This document shows, one piece after another, positions 40,168 to 48,681 of a DNA stretch of 64,000 nucleotides. The DNA lies in assembly GCA_902556505.1 (NCBI GenBank), contig CACDWM010000002.1, positions 90,451-154,450 on the forward strand, read 5' to 3'. A program made the position numbers and the translations under genes. A model generated the notes under the pieces. It did not search any database. It had not been told where the DNA came from and saw nothing but the letters and a program-made list of their open reading frames with translations. The number at the start of each line of letters is the position of its first letter. Position 1 is the first letter of the stretch. Origin of the DNA: an uncultured Pelagibacteraceae bacterium (lineage in GTDB: Bacteria > Pseudomonadota > Alphaproteobacteria > Pelagibacterales > Pelagibacteraceae).

Positions 40168-41904
40168 ATGGCTATTAAAAAGAAGAAAATAGCAAAATCA
40201 AAGACCAAGAAAAAAAAATTTAACTTGGTTAAATCTTCTAGAAAAACAAAAAAGAAAAAAAAAGTTGTGACTAAGACGTCTGCGACTAAGAAGCGTTCTA
40301 AAAAATCTAGAAAAAATAATAAACTTAAAAATAAAACTAACAAGAGAAAGGTTAAAAAAATGAGTGCAGAAGCTATGAAAGTGTCTTCAGTACTAGATAC
40401 ATCTCACTTAAATGTTAAATTTCCATTTAAAGCTAAATATGGAAATTACATTAATGGAAAGTTTGTTGAGCCATTATCAGGTAAATACTTTGATAATCCA
40501 AGCCCAATTTCAAACGAGATAATCTGTTCTGTAGCACGATCAAATGAAAAAGATGTTGAAGCAGCATTAGATGCAGCTCACGCAGCTTTTAAAGAGTGGG
40601 GAAAAACTGATATAACTACAAGATCAAATATTTTAAATAAAATAGCTGACAAGCTTGAGGAAAACAAAGATATGTTGGCTGTTGCTGAATGTTTAGATAA
40701 TGGAAAGCCAATAAGAGAATGTATGGCTGCAGATTTAGCACTTGTAATAGATCATTGGAGATATTTTGCAGGTGTAATTAGAGCAGAAGAGGGATCGGTT
40801 GCTGAGATAAGCAATTCTCAATACTCTTATAATATTCCTGAGCCACTTGGTGTAGTTGGCCAAATAGTTCCTTGGAACTTTCCGTTACTGATGGCAACTT
40901 GGAAATTAGCTCCAGCACTTGCAGCAGGTAACTGTTCAGTTCTTAAACCAGCAGAACAAACACCAGCCTCTATTATGGTAATGATGGAATTAATTGGTGA
41001 TTTATTACCTCCTGGAGTTGTTAATATTGTAAGTGGTTTTGGATTAGAAGCAGGTAAACCATTAGCATCATCTAAAAGAGTTGCTAAAGTTGCTTTTACA
41101 GGTGAAACAACTACTGGAAGATTGATCATGCAGTATGCTGCTCAAAATATAATTCCTATAACTTTGGAATTAGGTGGAAAATCACCAAACATTTTCTTTG
41201 AAGATATCATGGATAAAGATGATGACTTTTTAGATAAATGTGTTGAAGGTTTTGTAATGTTTAATCTAAACCAAGGTGAAGTTTGTACTTGTCCTAGTAG
41301 AGCATTAGTTCAAGAATCTATCTACGATAAATTCATGGAAAAATGTATTGCTAGAACAAAGGCAGTTGTGCAAGACAATCCTTTGAAAATGGAAACAATG
41401 ATTGGTGCACAAGCTTCCATAGAACAGATGGAGAAAATAAAATCTTATCTAGATCTTGGAAAAAAAGAAGGTGCTAAAGTCCTTGCAGGTGGAAATACAG
41501 CTAAATTAAATAGTGGTCTTGAAAAAGGAAATTATATTGAGCCGACTATTTTTGAAGCAAACAACAATATGAGAATTTCTCAAGAAGAAATTTTTGGTCC
41601 AGTTGTTTCTGTGATTAAATTTAAAGATGAGGCTGAAGCTCTAGAAATTGCCAATGATACTCTTTACGGTTTAGGAGCAGGTGTATGGACAAGAAATGGA
41701 AATATTGCCTACAGAATGGGTAGAGCAATACAAGCAGGAATAGTATGGACAAATTGTTATCACGCTTATCCAGCACACTCACCGTTTGGGGGATATAAAC
41801 AATCTGGAGTTGGAAGAGAAACTCATAAAATGATGCTTAATCATTATCGTCAGAATAAGAATCTACATGTCTCTTATGCTGAGAAAAAATTAGGCTTCTT
41901 TTAA
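40168..41904 (+). CDS. NAD-dependent aldehyde dehydrogenase with a lysine-rich N-terminal extension
   Basis: ALDH motifs [41 protein letters not shown]. The core starts near ATG 40360 ([13 protein letters not shown]); the preceding 64 in-frame codons are strongly Lys-rich. Confidence 0.9.
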   Translation: MAIKKKKIAKSKTKKKKFNLVKSSRKTKKKKKVVTKTSATKKRSKKSRKNNKLKNKTNKRKVKKMSAEAMKVSSVLDTSHLNVKFPFKAKYGNYINGKFVEPLSGKYFDNPSPISNEIICSVARSNEKDVEAALDAAHAAFKEWGKTDITTRSNILNKIADKLEENKDMLAVAECLDNGKPIRECMAADLALVIDHWRYFAGVIRAEEGSVAEISNSQYSYNIPEPLGVVGQIVPWNFPLLMATWKLAPALAAGNCSVLKPAEQTPASIMVMMELIGDLLPPGVVNIVSGFGLEAGKPLASSKRVAKVAFTGETTTGRLIMQYAAQNIIPITLELGGKSPNIFFEDIMDKDDDFLDKCVEGFVMFNLNQGEVCTCPSRALVQESIYDKFMEKCIARTKAVVQDNPLKMETMIGAQASIEQMEKIKSYLDLGKKEGAKVLAGGNTAKLNSGLEKGNYIEPTIFEANNNMRISQEEIFGPVVSVIKFKDEAEALEIANDTLYGLGAGVWTRNGNIAYRMGRAIQAGIVWTNCYHAYPAHSPFGGYKQSGVGRETHKMMLNHYRQNKNLHVSYAEKKLGFF

Positions 41905-41925
41905 TATAACATACAATAATATATA

Positions 41926-41954
41926 CTGGCCCATGATTCTAATTCATGGGCCGG
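41926..41954 (+). other. GC-rich intercistronic stem-loop between ALDH and DUF779 genes
   Basis: CT-GGCCCATGA-TTCTAAT-TCATGGGCC-GG: 9-bp perfect core extended by U-G and C-G on plus-strand RNA; ends 9 nt before ATG 41964. Confidence 0.8.
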
Positions 41955-41963
41955 ACATTAAAA

Positions 41964-42317
41964 ATGAAAGTATCTGCAACAAAATCAGCCTTAAATCTTT
42001 TATCTGAACTTCAAGCAAGATATGGGGAAAAATTAATGTTCCATCAGTCTGGAGGTTGTTGTGATGGAAGTGCACCAATGTGTTTTCCAGAGGGTGAATT
42101 TCCACTTGGAGATAATGATGTAAAACTGGGTGAAATTGGAGGAGTGCCTTTTTATATGAATGGTGATCAATATGAAAAATGGAAACATACAGATTTAACT
42201 ATAGATGCTGTGAGTGGTATTGGAGGAATGTTTTCATTAGATAATGGAACAGGAAAAAGATTTTTAACAAAATCTGAAATTTGCTTAGTAGTAGATAACG
42301 ATCAAGAAAATAAATAA
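41964..42317 (+). CDS. DUF779 family protein
   Basis: MLFHQSGGCCDGSAPMCFPEGEFPLGDNDVKLGEI; ATG 41964 (MKVSATKSAL) preferred, since the 41946 start lies inside the hairpin. Confidence 0.88.
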   Translation: MKVSATKSALNLLSELQARYGEKLMFHQSGGCCDGSAPMCFPEGEFPLGDNDVKLGEIGGVPFYMNGDQYEKWKHTDLTIDAVSGIGGMFSLDNGTGKRFLTKSEICLVVDNDQENK

Positions 42318-42319
42318 AT

Positions 42320-43006
42320 TTATACTTTATTTTTATATTTTTCAGAAACAATTTGTGAAATAATAGATAATGCTATTTCAGATGGAGATTTTCCTCCTAA
42401 TTTAATACCAATTGGTCCATTAATTCTCTCTATATCTGTCTTTTTAAATTTAGCATCTATTAATCTTAAGCATCTTTTTTCGTGTGTTTTTTTACTTCCC
42501 AAAGCACCAATATAAAAAAATTTATTTTTTAATGCATAGTGTAAGGCGTCATCATCAATTTTTGGGTCATGAGTTAAAGCAACCAAAGCAGTCTTTGAAT
42601 TAGTTTCTATTTCATTAAAAGCTTCATTGGGCCATTTATTTATAACTTTTGTATTTGGAAACCTTTCTTTCGATGCAAAATATCCCCTAGGATCAATAAT
42701 AATAATCTCAAAATTTAAATTTTTTGCAAAATCAATTAAATGCATTGAAATATCGACTGCTCCTACAATGATTACTTTAATTGGATTTTTAAACGTTTGA
42801 ACAAATATTTCTGAATTTTCTATTATACAATTTTTGTTTGAATTAAATGTTTTTTCTATTTCATTAAAATATTTTGAAAATATTCCAGTAAGATTTATTC
42901 CAGGAATAAATATTTCACTATCCCCATTAATTAAATTTGTAATAAGTGCAAATTCTTTTTTTAAAGATTTATTTTTTAAAGTTTCTCTAATTATTTCTAT
43001 TTTCAT
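42320..43006 (-). CDS. XdhC/CoxI family protein, Rossmann half
   Basis: KVIIVGAVDISMHLIDFAKNLNFEIIIIDPRGYFASKERFPNTKV; YIGALGSKKTHEKR; IGGKSPSEIALSI-type C-terminus. Confidence 0.87.
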   Translation of the reverse strand: MKIEIIRETLKNKSLKKEFALITNLINGDSEIFIPGINLTGIFSKYFNEIEKTFNSNKNCIIENSEIFVQTFKNPIKVIIVGAVDISMHLIDFAKNLNFEIIIIDPRGYFASKERFPNTKVINKWPNEAFNEIETNSKTALVALTHDPKIDDDALHYALKNKFFYIGALGSKKTHEKRCLRLIDAKFKKTDIERINGPIGIKLGGKSPSEIALSIISQIVSEKYKNKV

Positions 43007-43335
43007 TATTTAATTTCTTCAATATAAATTGAAATATCACCACCACAGGCCAAACCTATTTCCCATGCATTTTCATTGGAAACTTTAAAATCAATTTTTT
43101 TACAAACTTTTTTATTTTTCATTAATGATATACATTCTTCAATAACTTTAGCCTCTACACATCCCCCAGATACAGATCCTAAAAAATTTCCATCTTCACA
43201 TATTATCATCCTACTCCCTACTCCTAATGGTGATGAACCCCATGTTTGAATAACTGTTGCTAATGAAACTTTTTTATTATCTTTAATCCAATTATCAGCT
43301 TCTTCGAAAATTTTTTTTTCATTAAAATTAATCAT
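43006..43335 (-). CDS. XdhC/CoxI family protein, N-terminal half
   Basis: VSLATVIQTWGSSPLGVGSRMIICEDGNFLGSVSGGCVEAKVIEE. Confidence 0.87.
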   Translation of the reverse strand: MINFNEKKIFEEADNWIKDNKKVSLATVIQTWGSSPLGVGSRMIICEDGNFLGSVSGGCVEAKVIEECISLMKNKKVCKKIDFKVSNENAWEIGLACGGDISIYIEEIK

Positions 43336-43913
43336 TTATTAAATATTCTTTTAAAGTTTATTCTTAAAACTAGTAAAACTGATATCAAAAGAAAATAAAT
43401 TAATGGTTTAAAGTATATAGTTTTTGATAACCAAATAAAATGCAAAGAACCTAAAATTGCAATTACATATATTAATCTGTGTAATTTTTTCCAATTTTGC
43501 TTAAGTAACAGCATCATTTTTTGAGATGATGTTAATGTGAGTGGTATTAATAACATCCAAGCTGCAAATCCAACAAAAATATATTTTTTTTTAACAACAT
43601 CATCAAATATTGGCTGCCAGCTAAATCTATAATCTATGCCCACATAAGTTAATAAATGTACTGATGCATAAAAAAAAACAAATAATCCTAACATTCTTCT
43701 TACTTTTATCCAAAAATTAAAATTAGTTAATTTTTTTAAGGGACTCATTGATAAAGTTAGGAAGATAAAAATTAAAGTCCACTCTCCTGTAAAATGAGTT
43801 ATTTCTTTAACTGGTTCAGGGCCTAATTTCTTAAAAAAAATTTTATAAGTTATAATTAAAAATGGTATTGTGCTTAATATAAAAACACTTGGCTTAAAAT
43901 ACTTTATCATCAA
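43332..43913 (-). CDS. msrQ: MsrQ (YedZ) heme-binding subunit
   Basis: Six-TM ferric reductase-like protein with GEWTLIFIFLTLSMSPLKK; paired with msrP. Confidence 0.9.
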   Translation of the reverse strand: MMIKYFKPSVFILSTIPFLIITYKIFFKKLGPEPVKEITHFTGEWTLIFIFLTLSMSPLKKLTNFNFWIKVRRMLGLFVFFYASVHLLTYVGIDYRFSWQPIFDDVVKKKYIFVGFAAWMLLIPLTLTSSQKMMLLLKQNWKKLHRLIYVIAILGSLHFIWLSKTIYFKPLIYFLLISVLLVLRINFKRIFNK

Positions 43914-44815
43914 AAGTGCTTTTTTAAATCCATACCAGTATATAAATTTGCTACTTCATCACCATAGCCATTAAACATTAAAGTTTTAACCCTTGGAGCC
44001 CAAATACCTTCTCCAATTATTCTCTCTGTAGCTTGGGACCATCTTGGATGATCTACATTTGGATTTACGTTTGAGTAAAAACCATACTCTCTAGGTGAAG
44101 CCCACATCCATGAAGAGGTAGGCATATTTTCAACAAATTTTATTTTAACAATTGCCTTTGCACTTTTAAAACCATATTTCCATGGAATAAAAATTCGTAA
44201 CGGAGCCCCATTTTGATTTGGAAGTTTTTTACCATATAATCCAGTCACAACAGTTGTTAAAGGATGCATGGCCTCATCAATTCTTAAACCTTCATTATAT
44301 GGCCAGTTTAAAACAGGGTATCTTTGTCCTTTCATTTGAGCAGGATCATATACACTCTCAAATTCAACAAATTTTGCTTTATTTGTTGGATTTACTTTCA
44401 ATAGTAATTTGCTTAAAGAAAAACCCATCCAAGGAATAACCATTGACCAACCTTCAACACACCTTAATCGATATATTCTTTCTTCAGAAACAAACATTTC
44501 TGAGATTTCCTCCATAGATAATTTAATTGGTTTTTCAACTTCTCCCTCGATATCTATTTCCCATGGAGTTGTTTTAAATAATTGAGAATTTCTATAAGGA
44601 TCACCCTTTGATGTTCCAAACTCATAATAATTATTATAAGTCGTTATATCTTTATAACTTGTTAATTTATCTCTCTCACTTGCTAAAGATTTATTTACAA
44701 AAGGTATAGTGGACATAGCTAGTGAGCTTGCTCCAAGACCTATAGATTTAATGAAAGATCTTCTTTTTTTATAAATATTTTCTGGTGTAATTTCTGAATT
44801 TTTAAATTTTATCAT
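43910..44815 (-). CDS. msrP: MsrP (YedY) molybdopterin-dependent methionine sulfoxide reductase subunit
   Basis: RRSFIKSIGLGASSLA Tat-type leader; YRLRCVEGWSMVIPWMGFSLSKLL; NGAPLRIFIPWKYGFKSAK. Confidence 0.93.
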   Translation of the reverse strand: MIKFKNSEITPENIYKKRRSFIKSIGLGASSLAMSTIPFVNKSLASERDKLTSYKDITTYNNYYEFGTSKGDPYRNSQLFKTTPWEIDIEGEVEKPIKLSMEEISEMFVSEERIYRLRCVEGWSMVIPWMGFSLSKLLLKVNPTNKAKFVEFESVYDPAQMKGQRYPVLNWPYNEGLRIDEAMHPLTTVVTGLYGKKLPNQNGAPLRIFIPWKYGFKSAKAIVKIKFVENMPTSSWMWASPREYGFYSNVNPNVDHPRWSQATERIIGEGIWAPRVKTLMFNGYGDEVANLYTGMDLKKHF

Positions 44816-44816
44816 T

Positions 44817-45263
44817 TTAATTATTTAGAGATACTCCTTTCAACCACTGACTATCCTCATTTTCATAATGTTCTTTTTTCCAAATCGGAGATCTTTTTTT
44901 AATTTCTTCAATTATATATCTAGATAATACAAAAGCTTGATCCCTATGTTTGCAAGCTACACCAATAATGATGCTTTTTTCTTTTAAACCCACATATCCT
45001 TTAACATGCTCAATAAATACTGCTTTTTCTTTAATATTTAGCTTGTTATCAGCTTCTTTATAAATTTCTTCAAAACTTTTTATAACCATACTTTCTTTGG
45101 CATCATAGGTAATACCAGTAACTGTTTTATTTTCATTTAATTCTCTTACAGTCCCAACAAAATATATTACAGCACCAAATTTCGATTGATTTAAAAAATT
45201 TTCTGCTTTTGAAATTTCTATCTTCTCATTTTTTGAAGCATCAATAATTTTAGTATGTAGCAT
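44817..45263 (-). CDS. moaE: Molybdopterin synthase catalytic subunit MoaE
   Basis: GAVIYFVGTVRELNENKTVTGITYDAKESM; PIWKKEHYEN. Confidence 0.94.
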   Translation of the reverse strand: MLHTKIIDASKNEKIEISKAENFLNQSKFGAVIYFVGTVRELNENKTVTGITYDAKESMVIKSFEEIYKEADNKLNIKEKAVFIEHVKGYVGLKEKSIIIGVACKHRDQAFVLSRYIIEEIKKRSPIWKKEHYENEDSQWLKGVSLNN

Positions 45264-45532
45264 TAACCGCCTCCTATAGGAGGTATAATGCTAAAGTTTT
45301 GTTTTTTAACTATTTTATAATTGTCTGAGACAATTTTATCATCAGACGAACAAAAAGCAGATGATTTTATAATTTTTTTGAAAGTTTCATTCCCTTTAAA
45401 TTTAATATCAATAAACTCTATCATTTGGTTTCTAAGATCTTTTATTGAGGAATTTTCAATCAATTCAAAGTCTAAATGAGATTTTGTACTAAATTCTCTA
45501 GCTGCGCCAAATAGTTCAACTGATATTTTCAT
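45263..45532 (-). CDS. moaD: Molybdopterin synthase sulfur carrier subunit MoaD
   Basis: Ubiquitin-like, ends FSIIPPIGGG; next to moaE. Confidence 0.92.
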   Translation of the reverse strand: MKISVELFGAAREFSTKSHLDFELIENSSIKDLRNQMIEFIDIKFKGNETFKKIIKSSAFCSSDDKIVSDNYKIVKKQNFSIIPPIGGG

Positions 45533-46077
45533 TAAAAAATATTTTTTAAAAAATCTGGGAGACCATCAGGGTTTTTCCATAATCCACTTTTTCCACCTTC
45601 TTTAATTAATAATTTTACGTTACTAATTTTAAGATGTGGATTTACTATTTTGCTTAAATCATAAATTGTGATTAAGGCAGAGTTAACTCCCATTATAGCT
45701 TCCATTTCAACACCTGTTTTTGCTACTGCAGAAACTACGCAAAAAACTTCTAATGAACTGTCTAATTCATTCATAATTATTTTAGTAGCCGTGTGGTCAA
45801 TTGGAAGTGGGTGACATAGGGGAATAAGTTCACTTGTTTTTTTTACTCCCAACACAGCTGATACCTCGGCTAAAGTAATAGGATCTCCTTTGGGCATCTT
45901 CTTATTTCTAATTAGATCAAAAACCTCTTTTCCAACATAAATTTTACCTGAAGCAAGTGCTCTTCTAAAAGTTTCTTTTTTTGAAGAAACATCAACCATA
46001 TTGAAAGAGTTTTTTTGAAATATTTCTTTCGCCCAATCTTTAAGTTCTTCTTGATTTATAATTTTTAATTTTGACAT
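45532..46077 (-). CDS. moaC: Cyclic pyranopterin monophosphate synthase MoaC
   Basis: MVDVSSKKETFRRALASGKI; LIPLCHPLPIDH; TGVEMEAIMGVNSALITIYDLSK. Confidence 0.95.
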   Translation of the reverse strand: MSKLKIINQEELKDWAKEIFQKNSFNMVDVSSKKETFRRALASGKIYVGKEVFDLIRNKKMPKGDPITLAEVSAVLGVKKTSELIPLCHPLPIDHTATKIIMNELDSSLEVFCVVSAVAKTGVEMEAIMGVNSALITIYDLSKIVNPHLKISNVKLLIKEGGKSGLWKNPDGLPDFLKNIF

Positions 46078-47069
46078 TAGCCACCTGTGGTAGATAAATT
46101 TTTAGTTAAACCAGTTTCACCAAGTTCCAAATGGTGAGATTCTTTTTTAAATTTCATTTGACCCATTATAAGATCTTGCAATTCTTCAATTTGATCATCC
46201 TTTTGTAATAAATGTCTTATACTTATTCCAGTATTTCCAAATAGGCATAACCTTAAATCTCCTCTTGATGTAATTCTTAATCTATTACAGCTTCTACAAA
46301 AATTTTTAGAGTAGGGTGCTATGATTCCAAACTTTCCTTTATATTCTGGATTGATATAATTTAGTGATGGTCCTGCATCTTTACCTAGGGTTTGATAAAT
46401 CCAATTATTTTTATTTAAGTATTCTTTGAAGATTTTTGAAGATATATGGTATTTTTTAAAATAATCTAGGTTATCACCTGTTTGCATTAGTTCTATATAT
46501 CGAAAATCTACTTTATTCTTTTTTATAAATTCTCCCCAAGACTCAAAATCTTTTTCTGATGCATTTATTCCATTTAAAAGTACAGCGTTAATCTTAATAT
46601 TTTCAAAATATAAATCTTGAAGAATTTTAATTCCTCTCAAGATTCCAAGTAATCGATCATGACCTGTAACACTTTTGAATATATTTCTATCTAGACTATC
46701 AATGCTTATATTAATGCCATTTAAGCCACTTTCCACTAACTTCTTTGCTTTTTCATCTAAATGATAACCGTTTGTGGTAATTACAACTTTTTTTATTCCA
46801 GCCTCATTTTTTAAAATCTTAATTATATCAAAAAAATCTTTTCTTACTGTAGGTTCGCCACCAGTAAGTCTAATTTTACATACATTCAATCTTGAAAAAA
46901 CTTTTGCTAGACGTCTAATTTCCTCTAAGTGAAGAAATTTTCTATTATCGCTCTTATCAACTTGATAACCATTAGGTAAACAATACCCACACTTAAAATT
47001 ACATACATCAGTAATTGAAAGTCTTATATAGGGAAAAGTTCTACCAAAACTATCTCTTAACATTTTCAT
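46077..47069 (-). CDS. moaA: GTP 3',8-cyclase MoaA
   Basis: Radical SAM CNFKCGYCLP; LTGGEPTVRKD; C-terminal CRSCNRLRITSRGDLRLCLF. Confidence 0.95.
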   Translation of the reverse strand: MKMLRDSFGRTFPYIRLSITDVCNFKCGYCLPNGYQVDKSDNRKFLHLEEIRRLAKVFSRLNVCKIRLTGGEPTVRKDFFDIIKILKNEAGIKKVVITTNGYHLDEKAKKLVESGLNGINISIDSLDRNIFKSVTGHDRLLGILRGIKILQDLYFENIKINAVLLNGINASEKDFESWGEFIKKNKVDFRYIELMQTGDNLDYFKKYHISSKIFKEYLNKNNWIYQTLGKDAGPSLNYINPEYKGKFGIIAPYSKNFCRSCNRLRITSRGDLRLCLFGNTGISIRHLLQKDDQIEELQDLIMGQMKFKKESHHLELGETGLTKNLSTTGG

Positions 47070-47123
47070 TTAAGTTAAAGCTATCATAATTAATAAAATT
47101 AATCATGATAGAATTAACTTAAA
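47069..47123 (-). other. Long intercistronic stem-loop between the GYD gene and moaA, abutting the moaA start
   Basis: Plus strand TTTAAGTTAA ag CTATCAT a ATTAAT aaa ATTAAT c ATGATAG aa TTAACTTAAA. 23 Watson-Crick pairs of 26 positions, plus a G-U pair on minus-strand RNA, with a 3-nt loop. Confidence 0.88.
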
Positions 47124-47131
47124 ATCTAGCT

Positions 47132-47458
47132 TTAACCTGCTGGTTTATAATTAGCCATAGCTTTTGATGCCATGCCAGCAGCTTTACCCATATCCATTTC
47201 CTCTAATATGGTAAAATTTGTTATAGCTCCAGAAGCTTCAACTGCTAGCTTAACTGCTGCTGCACCTTCAAATCCAATACTACCACTCACAACTCCTACA
47301 AAATCATAAGCTCCTCTTGTGATCATAAAAGATTCCATCTTTCCTCCTACTGCCTCTGATAAAGCAGTAGCAGCTGCAGCTCTGTCTTGGTCTGGATTAC
47401 CTATAAATCCTTTAAAAGCTTGAGCTGTATAATTGCCCATTACTATAAATTTAGCCAT
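47132..47458 (-). CDS. GYD-domain-like small protein
   Basis: MAKFIVMGNYTAQAFKGFIGNPDQDRAAAATALSEAVGGKMESFMITRGAYDFVGVV; start at 47458 preceded by a strong SD. Confidence 0.75.
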   Translation of the reverse strand: MAKFIVMGNYTAQAFKGFIGNPDQDRAAAATALSEAVGGKMESFMITRGAYDFVGVVSGSIGFEGAAAVKLAVEASGAITNFTILEEMDMGKAAGMASKAMANYKPAG

Positions 47459-47462
47459 AGTT

Positions 47463-47469
47463 ACCTCCT
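47463..47469 (-). promoter_or_regulatory. Consensus Shine-Dalgarno AGGAGGT upstream of the GYD gene
   Basis: Minus strand AAAGGAGGTAACTATGGCT: full AGGAGGT 4 nt before ATG. Confidence 0.8.
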
Positions 47470-47667
47470 TTTTATAAATTAACATTATAGAAGAAAAACA
47501 ATTAATGAAAAAATTAAATATTAGTTATGTTGATTTTAAATATATTAATTTCAACTATTACTAGACACTTTAGTGCATTAAAATACTATAAAACTTAACT
47601 TCTATAAAAATAGCGATCCTGTTAAAGGTAAAATATTTTCAACTTTGTTTGAAAGAATTTAATTTAA

Positions 47668-48681
47668 TTAAAATATAACTTTTTCAAATTTTTTAGATTT
47701 TAAAGACCTTTTTGCACTTTCTGCTAGTATAAGAGATTTTCTACCATCTTCAAAATTAGCTAAAGGTTTAGAATTTTTTTTACAAATTTTTACTAAGTCA
47801 TCCAGTTGAATTTTGTAGGCTTTAGAATATCTTTCAATAAAAAAGTTTTTTAATTGAGTTTTTTTGTCAGTTGAATTTTTTGAATACAAAACTGTTTCCA
47901 AATCTCTTTGATTATCTGAAATGATCATTCCTTTAGATCCAAAAAGCTCTATTCTTTGATCATAACCAAAACTACAATGCCTAGAATTAGTAATAATACA
48001 CTGCACTCCTTTTTTAGTTTTCATAATTACAGTAGCTAAATCTAAATCATTTATTTTTTTTAGTTTTCTATCCGAGAAACGTTGCCCGGTAGCAAATATG
48101 GACTCAAATTCATCATTTCCAGCATAAAATCTTGCTAAATCAAAATCATGAATCATCATATCTTTAAATATACCTCCAGATGTCTTTAAATAGTTTATTG
48201 GTGGAGGCTCCGGGTCTCTGCTAGTAATAATTATTTTTTCTAATTTACCGATTCTACCCTTGAGTAAATTATGATTTAAAGAATTATGCGCTGGGTCGTA
48301 CCTTCTATTAAATCCGAGTTGAATTTTAGGTTTATATTTAGAAATTCTTTTTTTACACTTGTTAATTTTATTTAAATCAAGGTCTAAAGGTTTTTCACAA
48401 AATACAACTTTCTTATTTACAACTGCTTCTTCAATAAATTTTAAGTGTGTGTTTGTGCTTGATGCAATAAATATACATTTAATATTTTTATCTTTAAATG
48501 CAATTTTTGGATTTTGAATATCAATAGAGTTATACTTTTTGGATAGTTTTTTTGATAATTTTTGATCTTTATCAAAAATATATTTCAGATTAAAATCTTT
48601 ATGATTTATCAGGTTATTGGCGTGCATTTGACCAATTCTTCCAAGTCCAAATAGTGCAATATTAATTATATTTTTACCCAT
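47668..48681 (-). CDS. iolG: Gfo/Idh/MocA oxidoreductase, inositol 2-dehydrogenase-like
   Basis: ALFGLGRIGQMHANNL; FCEKPLDLD; GFNRRYDPAHNSL typical of IolG. Confidence 0.75.
   Translation of the reverse strand: MGKNIINIALFGLGRIGQMHANNLINHKDFNLKYIFDKDQKLSKKLSKKYNSIDIQNPKIAFKDKNIKCIFIASSTNTHLKFIEEAVVNKKVVFCEKPLDLDLNKINKCKKRISKYKPKIQLGFNRRYDPAHNSLNHNLLKGRIGKLEKIIITSRDPEPPPINYLKTSGGIFKDMMIHDFDLARFYAGNDEFESIFATGQRFSDRKLKKINDLDLATVIMKTKKGVQCIITNSRHCSFGYDQRIELFGSKGMIISDNQRDLETVLYSKNSTDKKTQLKNFFIERYSKAYKIQLDDLVKICKKNSKPLANFEDGRKSLILAESAKRSLKSKKFEKVIF

Noticed and set aside
40158-40343. 61-aa minus-strand ORF rich in Phe/Leu
   Set aside because: Mirror image of the lysine-rich extension: AAA/AAG codons read as TTT/CTT give an apparent hydrophobic peptide.
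47486-47667. Longest clear intergenic gap, checked for tRNA or small RNA
   Set aside because: No cloverleaf, no convincing long stem; AT-rich promoter-like DNA.
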